Positions 24,106 to 35,256 of a stretch of 64,000 nucleotides of DNA are shown in pieces. Both the position numbers and the translations under genes were made by a program. Source of the stretch: Paramecium sonneborni (lineage: Eukaryota > Ciliophora > Oligohymenophorea > Peniculida > Parameciidae); NCBI GenBank assembly GCA_905182985.1, contig CAJJDN010000071.1, positions 62,001-126,000 on the forward strand, written 5' to 3'. Each line of letters begins with the position of its first letter. The first letter of the stretch is position 1. The notes under the pieces were generated by a model. It was not told the origin of the DNA and did not search any database. It worked only from the letters and a program-made list of their open reading frames with translations.

Positions 24106-24959
24106 GAATATTTATTTATTGATGATCCAAACTTTTCGTTTTTGATATTCTGTAAGTATTCTAATAATTGGCTAATTATTTTTAATTAATTTAATTAGGC
24201 ATCTAAAAATGTTCGATATAATTTATAATAATAATAGAAATAATCCATATATATACATATTATATAATTATTCATTATTTTGTTCAATTATTTATGACTC
24301 TAAAGAATTATATTTACTATTTTCATTTCATTTGATCTTATTGGATTTTCAAATTGAAGAAAATTGTAATTATTCATAATCTTAATATCTATATATATAT
24401 ATAAATAACTATTTTAGTTAGAATATTAATTTCCTACGCTTTGGACAAACTTATATGAGTGAGTTTTGAATCTACAAAATTTATAATAACAATTTTTTGA
24501 TTAAGAATTGGAATTCATCTGATATCAAATAAAATTGCTTAATAATACTTTTTAAGTAAAGAATATTGCTATATTCCTTAACGAAATAAGAAGATTGATT
24601 CACTTTACTTATAGATATATAAATACAATATATTATTAATGGTTCTTGTGATATAATATTAAATTTTCTAATTTTCTAAAATTTATAAATTTCATAAATG
24701 CTTTTTACTTAACTTATAAATTGACTCTTTTCTTAGATATTCATAATGATTTGAAAATCTTTTGGTTACATTTGATTCTTCTGATTAGATTTGATAATGA
24801 TTAAATTGAATTTACGTTTTTAGTCAATTTACCATTAAAATTATTGACTGAATGCTTCGATAAGTATATGGCAGTGCAATAACTGTAGATCCCATAAAAA
24901 AAAGTAAGTCTTCTTTTAAAGAATTCCATATTGATCAAATCATTCACAAATATATTAGT
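24106..24959. other. intergenic, A+T-rich
   Basis: About 850 bases between divergent genes (Pob3 on minus, the next on plus). Very A+T-rich, with TA-rich tracts near 24,230-24,270 and 24,390-24,410. No supported frame. Confidence 0.6.
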
Positions 24960-25901
24960 ATGGATAGAACTGCTGATACTATCATTTCTTCAATTACTAC
25001 AATGTTTCATAATACACTTCCTGAAGAAAAATTATTATTTGTATCTCCATATAAGAAACTAACTGAAAGAGATTGTGAAAAATATTTTATCACTTTTAAA
25101 AGACTCTCTGATAGAAAATCTGATATTTAAGATAGTCCACATTAACATGAAGAATTTCATCATCTTAAGACTTCAAGTGATTTTATATCTTCTCATGATT
25201 CATTACAAGAATTTGCTTAAAATCTTGAATAAGTTTTTGATTCACCTAAAGGTACTAATAATGAACATACTGATAAAAGTCCTGAATTTTATAATCCTGA
25301 AATTAAACTTACATCTCTTCCTAAAGAACTTCCTATTATTCAAGAAAATGAAGAAATTATTAATACTCAATAAAGATTAAATGGATTAATCACTTAAATT
25401 GATTAAAAAATTGATCTCCATTAAGCAAATTAATAAGTTATTGAAAAAATTAAATATAAATACCTTCCAAAAATAAAAGAACAATTAAAATTTTAAGATT
25501 TCCCTGATTTCAATCCTTCAGATTGGCCTAAAGATGATGATCTTGACAATCTTAAAATTTAATAAACTAAACTTTAATCACCAAAACAAATTTTTGTTAA
25601 AGAATTGAAAGTTCAACCAATGAGAAATATAACCTTTAATTCTAAGGATTTCAATGATCTTATATAGGAATAATTTCAAGTTGATTCATCTCAACAAAAA
25701 GATCATTCTCAAAAATTATTATAAAAACCTAAAGTAGATTCAAATCTATAAATTTAAAGAGAATCTTAAATTCTTAAATATAAAAATTCAATATTCAAAT
25801 TTCCAGAACTTAATGAACATTAAATAAGACTATTTATTAAAGCTAGTATTATTTTATTGATATTGACACCTTTATTGCAATTATTTACTTTTATATTATG
25901 A
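24960..25901 (+). CDS. hypothetical protein with C-terminal membrane segment; frame continues past TGA
   Basis: 313 residues to the first TGA (25899-25901), no introns. The body is hydrophilic with short conserved-looking patches (LPKIKEQLKFQDFPDFNPSD, then WPKDDDLDN) and a coiled-coil start (QRLNGLITQIDQKIDLHQAN). It ends with a hydrophobic stretch (SIILLILTPLLQLFTFIL). Beyond the TGA the same frame stays open for about 210 codons and encodes further membrane-like helices, so the true protein may be longer (see findings). Bases 25387 onward are repeated after the N at 26444. Not recognised; the part beyond 25387 should be read from one copy only. Confidence 0.55.
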
Positions 25902-26443
25902 TAATGTATAAATAAACTTTAATTCTTAAAGCTTACATTATGTACATTATTATTTTCTATCTTATCAATTTATTGTTTATAAATTTTATCTTACATTCCA
26001 TTTATATCTAATCACATCACTTTATATTTACTTTTGCTTTGTATTCAAGTATTTGAAGTATATTAATTTCAATCATCTTTTTATTTATTATTCTTCAGTT
26101 TCTATCCTATTTAAAATCTTTTAATTACCCTTTAGCCTTTATTTAAATATTCCAAAATAAAATTCATCAATAAAAGAGAACAATTATTAGTTTTAATTAA
26201 TAATCTTTTTGATAACAATTAATTTATTGAAAAACTTATGAATTTTAAAAGTAAAATTTATTTTCCCACAAAAATATTGTTTCTTAATTATATTTGGCAT
26301 AATGATCATTATTCTATAAATTAATAGAATGAATTAAAATTTTGTAATTCTGTAAATATTTTATAATTAAAGATCTCTTATTAATTTTATATTTTATTAT
26401 TTATAGAATGTACTAAGATTTTAATATATATTCCAATAAAGTA
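25387..26443. repeat. first copy of 1,057-bp direct duplication
   Basis: This block recurs at 26445-27501 with an offset of 1,058; the two copies look identical line by line and are separated by one N. This is what a scaffold looks like when two overlapping contigs are placed end to end instead of merged. It contains the C-terminal coding part of the gene starting at 24960 and the open frame after its TGA. Confidence 0.95.
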
Positions 26444-26444
26444 N
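26444..26444. other. single N, assembly join
   Basis: One ambiguous base joining the two copies of the 1,057-bp block. It marks a contig junction rather than a sequenced variant. Confidence 0.9.
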
Positions 26445-27501
26445 TAATCACTTAAATTGATTAAAAAATTGATCTCCATTAAGCAAATTAATAAGTTATT
26501 GAAAAAATTAAATATAAATACCTTCCAAAAATAAAAGAACAATTAAAATTTTAAGATTTCCCTGATTTCAATCCTTCAGATTGGCCTAAAGATGATGATC
26601 TTGACAATCTTAAAATTTAATAAACTAAACTTTAATCACCAAAACAAATTTTTGTTAAAGAATTGAAAGTTCAACCAATGAGAAATATAACCTTTAATTC
26701 TAAGGATTTCAATGATCTTATATAGGAATAATTTCAAGTTGATTCATCTCAACAAAAAGATCATTCTCAAAAATTATTATAAAAACCTAAAGTAGATTCA
26801 AATCTATAAATTTAAAGAGAATCTTAAATTCTTAAATATAAAAATTCAATATTCAAATTTCCAGAACTTAATGAACATTAAATAAGACTATTTATTAAAG
26901 CTAGTATTATTTTATTGATATTGACACCTTTATTGCAATTATTTACTTTTATATTATGATAATGTATAAATAAACTTTAATTCTTAAAGCTTACATTATG
27001 TACATTATTATTTTCTATCTTATCAATTTATTGTTTATAAATTTTATCTTACATTCCATTTATATCTAATCACATCACTTTATATTTACTTTTGCTTTGT
27101 ATTCAAGTATTTGAAGTATATTAATTTCAATCATCTTTTTATTTATTATTCTTCAGTTTCTATCCTATTTAAAATCTTTTAATTACCCTTTAGCCTTTAT
27201 TTAAATATTCCAAAATAAAATTCATCAATAAAAGAGAACAATTATTAGTTTTAATTAATAATCTTTTTGATAACAATTAATTTATTGAAAAACTTATGAA
27301 TTTTAAAAGTAAAATTTATTTTCCCACAAAAATATTGTTTCTTAATTATATTTGGCATAATGATCATTATTCTATAAATTAATAGAATGAATTAAAATTT
27401 TGTAATTCTGTAAATATTTTATAATTAAAGATCTCTTATTAATTTTATATTTTATTATTTATAGAATGTACTAAGATTTTAATATATATTCCAATAAAGT
27501 A
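26445..27501. repeat. second copy of 1,057-bp direct duplication
   Basis: Repeats 25387-26443. It is contiguous with the sequence after 27501, so it is the beginning of the next contig. The open frame that follows the TGA (here at 26957-26959) leaves this block and ends at a TGA at 27587-27589. Any gene called inside this copy duplicates the first copy. Confidence 0.95.
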
Positions 27502-27799
27502 TTATCAAATTTCAATAAAGTTTTTAAGATTATATATTTCTTATTTGATCAGAATTATCAATTTATAAAATATAAATTATAAATACTGAAAATGCTAATG
27601 ATTTTCATATTATGAATCAAAATAAAAAATTCTAAATAATTTTAAATTTTGATTTGAGAATTGTATTATGAAAGTGAATTAATTGATAATAATTAGAATT
27701 ATTATCAATAGGTCGAAAAGATGAGAAGATAGCTTAGGCACTTATATTTAAGAACAATAAAATAAAAATCTTAAAAAATAATAAAATATCTATTTATTT

Positions 27800-28142
27800 T
27801 AGTAGTAGAATAATATAGATTCATTAATAAGAAATTCTTAATAATTAAAAATACCTAAATTTAAGGATGAAAGATCGTATAGTATTAAATAATTCAAAAA
27901 AAAACAAAACTAAAAAATTGAACTAATAAATATACAAACCTGTATCATTTATTTATTATTAAGATATAATTATAAATATAAGAAATCATCTAGTAATGAA
28001 AATAGATTATTTTAATAGACATGTTAAGATATTGAGAAAATTGAATAAAAGTAAAGAATAAAAATTGGAAAGAAAATAAAATTCTATATCTAAACAAAAA
28101 GTATCAAAACAAATTGAAGGGAGAGTGTTGAATAATTTATGA
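27800..28142 (+). CDS. possible small gene upstream of Kelch gene, 5' end unresolved
   Basis: A coding-like segment: IPKFKDERSYSIKQFKKKQN, then, after a 22-nt intron at 27942-27963 (ends AAG), RHVKILRKLNKSKEQ and QKVSKQIEGRVLNNL, ending at TGA 28140-28142. The basic, Gln-rich composition looks real. No in-frame ATG was found upstream, so the start is probably behind another intron. The TGA is followed immediately and in the same frame by ATGATG of the Kelch gene. It may belong to that gene. Confidence 0.35.
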
Positions 28143-30038
28143 ATGATGAAGAGGTTAAGAAATAATAAATAGATATAATTTGAATTTGAAAAAATAATGA
28201 ATAACATATTATCATAGAATCATATTTAATTTAACAAAGGTAGTGAAAATAAGTTGAGTGGAGATCATCATGAGCTTAGAGCTTATTGCAAAAATCCTAC
28301 TCATTAAAATATATTACAATTCTGGTGTAAAGGGTGTGGCAAAGCAATGTGTTAAAAATGTGTTGTTGAACATAGTATTAAACAATTTAGAAAAATTCAT
28401 TAATTAGTAGAGTTAAGTACATTAAGAAGTGAAGTTTAAAAAGAAGCCAATGATTTAAGTTAAGAATTGGATTTGTTAATGTAAACATTGTAACCAGAGT
28501 ATAATTTAGTTGAACAATAAAGAATAGGTTTATAATTATTATAAAGAAGCTAAACAATTTTATAATAAGCTATTAGTATTTTTTTTGATGAATTAAAACA
28601 TACTTTTATTTCTTTAACATCTAATCATTCAAATTTAACTTAAAAGAAAGTATTATAAGAAGAATTAGAAAAAATTATGTTTGAATTAAATGAGTATATT
28701 TCAACTAATGATTTTTAAATATCAGAATTTTTTGAAAGAGATTTTAGAGCATCAATTAAAAAAATGAGAGAAAATGTTATACAATTTATAGAAAAAACTA
28801 AAATAGAGTATAAGAAACCAAATTTAAAAATAAATGATAAATTTACTCTGGATATTCCTTAATGGCTTTCAAATTATATAAGTATAACTTTTGAGAAAAA
28901 TATAATGGAGAAAACAGAGATTAGAGCACCTAAACCAAGATAAACACTTCATTTTACAATTGAAAGGAATAATAGTTAAAGGTTAGAAAGGAAGATGACA
29001 TTAATAAATCCCTAAAATTTAGCTTAATCACAAATTTTGAATCATACATATGTATAAGCAATTACAGAGTAGAATTTAGAAGATTAATTAATATAATAAT
29101 TTGATTAAAATGAAGAGATATAAAAGATAGTAATTTTAGAGCAATCTAGAATAAGATATTTACATTCATTGATAGATTGTTAGACTCTTTTTATTCATGA
29201 TATTTAATTAAAAGAAAATTAATTAATTTCACTTCCGGAGAGTGCAAAAATACCATAAAATGCCTAAACTTTAATAACAAGTGATTTAATATTATATATT
29301 TGTGGAGGGATACATAATTAAAACTTAAGTTCGAAATTCTATTAATTTGATAATATGCATGGATTATTATAATTACCTAATTTACTAGAAGCAGTTAATC
29401 ATCATAGTTTAATATATGTGAAAGGATTTGTTTATATAATAGGTGGAAAGACTTAAGAAGGTGTGACTGACAAATGTTGGAGATTTATAGTAAATACATA
29501 AGTATGGGAAGAGTTTGCTAATTTAAATGAACCAAGATCTCATCATTCTTCTTGTGTTTTTGAAAATGAGGATTAAACTTTTATTTATACATTTTTTGGA
29601 TAAGGATAAGGTGGTGTTCTATTAGATTCAATAGAAAAATATAGTAATTTAGAAAGAAGATGGTAAAATATCTTAGTTAAAAATATGATTCCTGGATTTG
29701 CTACAATAAGATGTTGTTGTATTTAATTGGATGAATAAAAAATATTAATTTACGGAGGATATTATAAAAATTTAAAGAATGCAAATAAAATGATTACATT
29801 CAATACTTAATCAGCAACAATAGACAATTTAAATTAATTGTATTTACCAATAGGATAATTATAAGGACAACCAATTACTATTAATAATGCAATATATTCT
29901 CTTCATAATTGTCCTGATTAAATAGTTCCTAAATATTCAGAATTTGGAGATGTATTATATATATTGGAAACAAATAGCAACTCATGTCATATTTAAGATG
30001 TAATAAATTGTAGATAATTAACATTAAAAAAAAATTGA
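28143..30038 (+). CDS. B-box-like zinc finger and Kelch-repeat protein
   Basis: 631 residues in a single exon. Near the N-terminus is a Cys/His cluster of B-box type (YCKNPTH, FWCKGCGKAMCQKCVVEHS), then ~250 residues of coiled coil, then a C-terminal beta-propeller of Kelch-like blades marked by YICGGI, VYIIGGKT, YTFFGQGQGG and ILIYGGY. Such proteins serve as scaffolds or substrate adaptors; there is no RING or BTB domain. The first ATG pair follows directly on an in-frame TGA. It is convergent with MINDY4, with only four bases between the two stops. The lack of introns over 1.9 kb is notable for this genome. Domain calls are good; role unknown. Confidence 0.82.
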
Positions 30039-30042
30039 AGTT

Positions 30043-31926
30043 TCATAATATTGGCATACTATCATTCCAATCTAATTCTAATTCTCCATATTTTGTTTTT
30101 AGTAAATATTCAATTAATGGTGTAACTTTCTCACTTGAATCAAATTGAACTCCTTCAATTTGAATCTTCTTTTTCTATTTACCTAATTATGCACCAAGTC
30201 TTCTAAGTGTAATAATAATTAAATCATCAGGATTATTCAATCCATCATAAAAAACAAGATCAAATTCTTTTAAATTTTATTCTAGTTTTAAATTAATATT
30301 ACTTAAATATGGTTTATCTTAAATAACATCATTATTGCAACCAAAAATAACAGAATAATGATACTCTTTACAAATTACCCAGATTGGAAGTAAAGGTTCT
30401 TTTAAATGCTTTCCTACTTCTAAATATTAAAAATGTTCAAATATTGTTAAGAATCCAATTTCACTTCTTTCTTCAATACCTTTAATTTTCATATCATCTA
30501 TTTATTTACATCTATCAAATAGAAATTAAATAATGTACCCATCAAAACAATTACTAATAGCTTTTCCAGTTAACATAAGATTAACAGCCTCTTATGTACA
30601 ATGACCATGATTACCTATTAAAGGATTAGTAGCAGAATCCATTTCTTACATTATTTCATCAACACCTTTACTTAGAATAAGGGAATAAAAAAATAAAGTT
30701 ATACCATTTTATCCGAAAAAAAGAGACGAATGTTCTAATAGTACTTCATACAAATAATTTAAAGATTTGATTTAATATTCTAATTAATCACAACTTTCAA
30801 TTGCTATAGCTTGACTCATTGAAGAATCTCTTGCTGGAATAACTAAAATAAGTTTTTCTTTATTGCATTTATATAAAATATCAGATAAAGCAGCAATTAA
30901 ACAATTTTATTTAATTGAAAGTTTTTAATAGATAGATTAAGAAAATAAAAAATGTTTGAGATAATATGCTTAAACTGAAGCTATAACACCACAAGGACCT
31001 CCTTCTAATTAATGTAAGCCAAAAAAAGTAGGTTCATCTTTAAAAATAAATGGTTGAGACCAACTTTTAGGTAATCCATTCATTGTACCTTAAAATAAGA
31101 GTTTCTTAATAGGTTAAATGATAGATTTTTATTAAGGTTTTCTTTTTCCTTAATTGAATCCAATATTTTTATCATAATTGAAATTTGAATTTTGGATTTA
31201 TACATTATGTTATTTAATATTACATTTTTAATATTCTACTTTTTAATCTATAGTTGACTCATCTTAATTATTATCTTATTGTTCTTTAAGGAATTATTAA
31301 TTAGACTCTTTTTTTTCTGATTATTTTTTCATATTAATTAATCGAGGTGGTTAAGCAAGTGGTAATTATGGATTTTCTTTTTTTTCTTATTTTAATAAAT
31401 TTTCAAGTTTATCTTCTGAAAAATCATATAATTTAACTTATCTAGTAGATAATTTTCTTGGTACTTCAAATGCTCCTTTATTTGGTGAATGTTTCTCATC
31501 CTTCTTATCATTTTTTTATTCAATAATAATTTCTTCTTCTTTAGATAAATCAAAATTTTTTGGTTTGTATTCTGATTAAGGACGCTTTTTTAATTTATTT
31601 TAACGAGATGCTCCTATAGTAGGATCATATGGTATATCTTAAGGAATGTCTTCTATTTTTTCAGCTTTTGTAGCTATTGTCAATGCTTCTAATTATGCTT
31701 TTTTATTAAGGAGATGTGAAATCAATATTTCTAATAAACTCTTTAAAGGTTTAATAGATTCATTATTTCTTTTGACAACTTTCGAAAGTCCAAGTTACAA
31801 AATTACATCCATTTTAGTAATAGGTGTTTTATCTTTGTATTCTTTATCAAATGTATTTAAAGTGTCAGTAAATCCTTATTTAATGAGATACTCTCTAATA
31901 AGTGCTTTAACAACAATTTAATGCAT
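30043..31926 (-). CDS. MINDY4: MINDY4-type deubiquitinase with LisH motif
   Basis: 627-residue cysteine protease of the MINDY-3/4 (FAM188) family, which trims K48-linked polyubiquitin. The catalytic Cys lies in LEGGPCGVIASVQAYYLKH; the catalytic His in CKEYHYSVIFG; the conserved NPLIGNHGHCTQEAVNLML block, a family signature, is present. The N-terminus holds a LisH dimerisation motif (VKALIREYLIKQGFTDTLNT), as in MINDY4, followed by a ~250-residue charged linker. No introns. The start codon at 31926 is eight bases from the divergent hydrolase ATG; an upstream start is excluded by that overlap and by the frame. Firm for family, good for the MINDY4 branch. Confidence 0.92.
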
Positions 31927-31934
31927 TAATATTA
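31927..31934. promoter_or_regulatory. eight-base divergent spacer between two start codons
   Basis: The minus-strand ATG of MINDY4 (31926-31924) and the plus-strand ATG of the alpha/beta hydrolase (31935-31937) face away from each other across eight A/T bases. Both starts are fixed by reading frame and N-terminal motifs (LisH on one side, IIRPPRRTY on the other). The promoters and 5' untranslated regions must therefore overlap the other gene's coding sequence. Confidence 0.6.
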
Positions 31935-33007
31935 ATGTCATTCATAAATGATTATTGTAGATAGATAATTAGACCACCAAGGAGAACATATTAAATGTAA
32001 TAATTAGGTAATGAATTTTATTAAGATAAGGTCCAAAAATACGTATAGTTTAAAGTATTCCAATAATAAGAGAGGATTTTGAATTCATGTCAAGATAACT
32101 AAAATTATAGGCTAGTTATTTTATATAAGAATCTATTCATCATCGTTGTTTAATATATCTTCATTGTAATGCTAGTTGTAGATTAGAAGGATTATAATAT
32201 GTAGAGAGATTACTAGCTATTGGAGTTAATCTATGTATATTTGATTTTGCTGGATGTGGTTTATCAGAAGGAAAATATATTACAATGGGAACATATGAAA
32301 GTGAAGATGTTAAAGAGTTAATGAATTATATAGAATGTAGATTTGGTAAAGTTGATGAATTTATTCTATGGGGAAGAAGTATGGGAGCTGTAACTGCACT
32401 AATGTTATCATAACATCCAAGAATTACTACTTATATTGCTGATAGTGCTTTTACTTAATTAAGAACTATTGTTGAAGAATTAGGATAATAAAAGTTTGGA
32501 TGTTTCTCATTTATGATTAGTGGATTTATTCCTTTTCTTAGAAGTAAAATTATTAATGAAGCATAATTTGATATTGATTAAGTCTCCCCTCTCAATTGTG
32601 TTAATATATAGAGTAATACTAAAAGATTCTATTTCCTTGCTGGCAAAACTGATCAATTAGTTCATCCAAGACATTCATAAATGCTTTATGAAAAATGTAA
32701 ATCTTATAAAAGACTTGAACTTTGTGATGGCAATCATAATACTATTAGATAAATAGAAACCTTAGATCAAATTTCTAAATTTATCAATCTATTATAACTT
32801 GACTTACCATCCAATGGTGATTATGCCAAAAAATGTTCTAAATATTTTTAAGATGCTCAACTATGTCTCAATAATTATAGAATACAATAATCACATGAGG
32901 AAGAACAATTGAAAGAATATGTCAAATAATTAGAAAGAAAAAGTATCTTAAAATCATACTAATAATAACAAAGAGACCTTTCAGATTTAGAAAAATATTT
33001 AGAATGA
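31935..33007 (+). CDS. alpha/beta hydrolase (serine hydrolase, ABHD17-like)
   Basis: 347-residue alpha/beta-hydrolase. N-terminal IIRPPRRTYQ leads into the first strands; HCNASCRLEG carries the oxyanion region, FDFAGCGLSEG the strand before the elbow, and WGRSMGAVTALM the nucleophile elbow (GxSxG, Ser of GRSMG). Acid and base: AGKTDQLVHP and CDGNHNTI. The core resembles the BEM46/ABHD17 branch of acyl-protein and lipid hydrolases. A helical Gln/Glu-rich tail follows. One intron, 31997-32025 (29 nt, ends AAG), is required to join IIRPPRRTYQ to GPK. Substrate unknown. Confidence 0.88.
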
Positions 33008-33408
33008 AACTATAAGTTCTGAAATTTCCATTTCATTTCTAACCATTTTCCTAAACATTATTTATTATTTCTGAAAATCTTTTGTAATTTCAAATATCAA
33101 TTCAAATTTAGTTAAACAAAATCATTTTATATTATTTTTAAATAATCAAATTATATTCTTTTCTACTATAATCAAATATATATTAATTAATATTTTCACT
33201 ACTCTCTCTCATCGTAATTTAATTATTTCTCCATAATATTAGATTTTCTAAATTTACTTTATTATATGGAAATCTATTATATGCTATATTTTAAAATGTT
33301 TTAGAAATAACAATAGTTCCTTTAATAATAGAATAAATATGAAATTTTGATGATTTTTCCTAAGGCTAATCATGATATTTTGGTAATTTATTATTTAATA
33401 TTAAATAA
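33008..33408. other. intergenic, A+T-rich
   Basis: About 400 bases with no supported frame, between the hydrolase and the next plus-strand gene. Confidence 0.6.
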
Positions 33409-33798
33409 ATGGGAAATGGATCGTGTTGTAAAAAAATAGAAAGAATAGAAACATTAGAAGTTGACAATACTCCTCCACATCAGACCAAAATAGATTCACT
33501 TTTTGATGCCCCTCAATAAATGATTTCTCTATCAGATTCTGATGAAGACTATTAGCTATAAAAATAGCCCAAGTTTGGAGTCTTCAAAGAGAAAAAAAAA
33601 GGTTCTCCACTATCAACTAGCTAATAATATTCTTTTTAAACTCTACCTTCTGAATAATAATTCTCTAATTTTGTTACTTTTCAGGCTATACCATCTTAAT
33701 TAGGAATAAAAAATAATTTATTCACTAAATTCTAAAAGGAAATGAATGATATTGTTATCAATATACCCTTAAACTAAAAGAACCAACAAATAAAATGA
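33409..33798 (+). CDS. small protein with MGNGSCC acylation signal
   Basis: 129-residue intron-free protein starting MGNGSCCKKIERIE, a strong consensus for N-myristoylation at Gly2 followed by two palmitoylatable cysteines. The rest is hydrophilic and Ser/Gln/Pro-rich with an acidic SDSDEDYQ patch, probably disordered, ending in LNQKNQQIK. It is likely a peripheral membrane adaptor, by inference from the N-terminus. No family recognised. The DHHC enzyme at 5359 is the type of enzyme that would modify it, but no link is shown. Confidence 0.65.
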
Positions 33799-34263
33799 AA
33801 ATATTATAAATAAAGAAATTTTTTATACTTAAATATCATAATATTAATTAAATTATATCAACTGAATATTTTAATAAAATCATATGCATTGTATTAATAA
33901 TTTTTCTTAATAATTATTAATATTTCTTTCAATAATTAACAATCAAAATTGTTAAAAAAATCATATAATCTTGTCAATAATCTAAAATAGATAAATTATA
34001 AAAAAAAATTATTCAGTATCTTTCAAAAAATTTATTATATCAATTTAATTTTTCCAAAAAATCTATGCTCTACTTAAAGTTTATTACTCTTTGATTTAGA
34101 AAAGGAAAATTGATGAAAAAATATTATTTTAATTAGATTTTTTTCTTCTAATATTATATATTTTTTAAATTCAATTTGTTTAGTAAAAATATAACATTAA
34201 ATTTAAAGATTCCATGTTCATGTTGAGTATTTATTTTTTATAATATATAAATTGTAGATTTTG
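33799..34263. other. intergenic, A+T-rich
   Basis: No supported frame; long A and T tracts. It holds the 3' ends of the two convergent flanking genes. Confidence 0.6.
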
Positions 34264-35256
34264 TCATAAATTATCCTGAAAAAACTTATTATATCTTTTC
34301 CCTTTTGCAAAAGAAAATTTTTTTCCTGACTAAAAGTTGATATTTTAGTTGGATGGTTCATTTTTTTTTTCATCCTATCGAGACTTCTTAACTTTGATTT
34401 GTTTATCAAAAAAAATTTTTTAATTGTAATCAAAAACCTTAAGAGTTATTGTTTCTTCTGAATCATTAGAAACGATTTCATCTGAGGATGAGCAATCCTT
34501 ATTCTTGATTAATTTTTAAATAAAATATTCTTGATGGATATCAGCTTTATTTATTTTTATTAATTTAAATTTTTGATTTTTTGTAAATTTTAATCCTTTT
34601 ATTTTTTCTTTTGGATAATCAATTAAACTTGGACCAATTTTATCTTTGTCAAAATATGAGTATTCTCTAAATTTAGGAATAGGTTTAATCCTTTAGTTTT
34701 AAAAAAAACTATATTTTTGTTTCTGCTTATCTTCAGACCAATAATTCTATAACTTTTCACATCTTTATTCTATACTTGTTGATGAATCAAATTTCGAACA
34801 ATTACTTTTTGAGTAACTATTATTTTAGATATCAAATATTTCTTTTCTAGATGAATACTTTCCTATTTTGATTGTGCTATCACTTTTATAATCATTAATT
34901 TTATAATATTATGGTCCTTTTGAAATTTGGGGCAATAAAAAACATTTTGATCTTTAAGATGTTGTAAAAGAATGCATTTTCTTTTGCTTTGGGCTTAATT
35001 TTATAAATTTTCTTTGTTTATTTAATTAATACTCACCATAACAATCTTAATGATTTTTTAGTCTATGTATATAAGAATGATTATTTTATAATTTCTTCTC
35101 ACTAATTGAATGATTCATACCCTTTTTTTTCTTCTATGTTATTTGAGTATTCAAATCTTTTCTTAATTCATAATCACTATATTAACTTCAATATTACCCA
35201 GGTCCTGGTATAATAGGTTTAGGCTCATATAAATTTTTATATCCAAAACTAAACAT
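34264..35256 (-). CDS. STPGR (sperm-tail PG-rich repeat) protein
   Basis: 323 residues. The first repeat is clear: KPIIPGPGDYEL, split by a 21-nt intron at 35177-35197 (TAG), and weaker ones follow (ISKGPQYYKI, DKIGPSLIDYPKEK). STPGR/SHIPPO proteins bind the inside or outside of axonemal microtubules. The remainder is very basic and Ser/Lys-rich. No other domain. The assignment rests on the PGPG-Y repeat spacing; it may be a diverged member with few repeats. Confidence 0.65.

Noticed and set aside
31646..31921. Plus-strand 91-residue ORF
   Set aside because: Shadow of the MINDY4 N-terminal coding region, including its LisH motif on the other strand.
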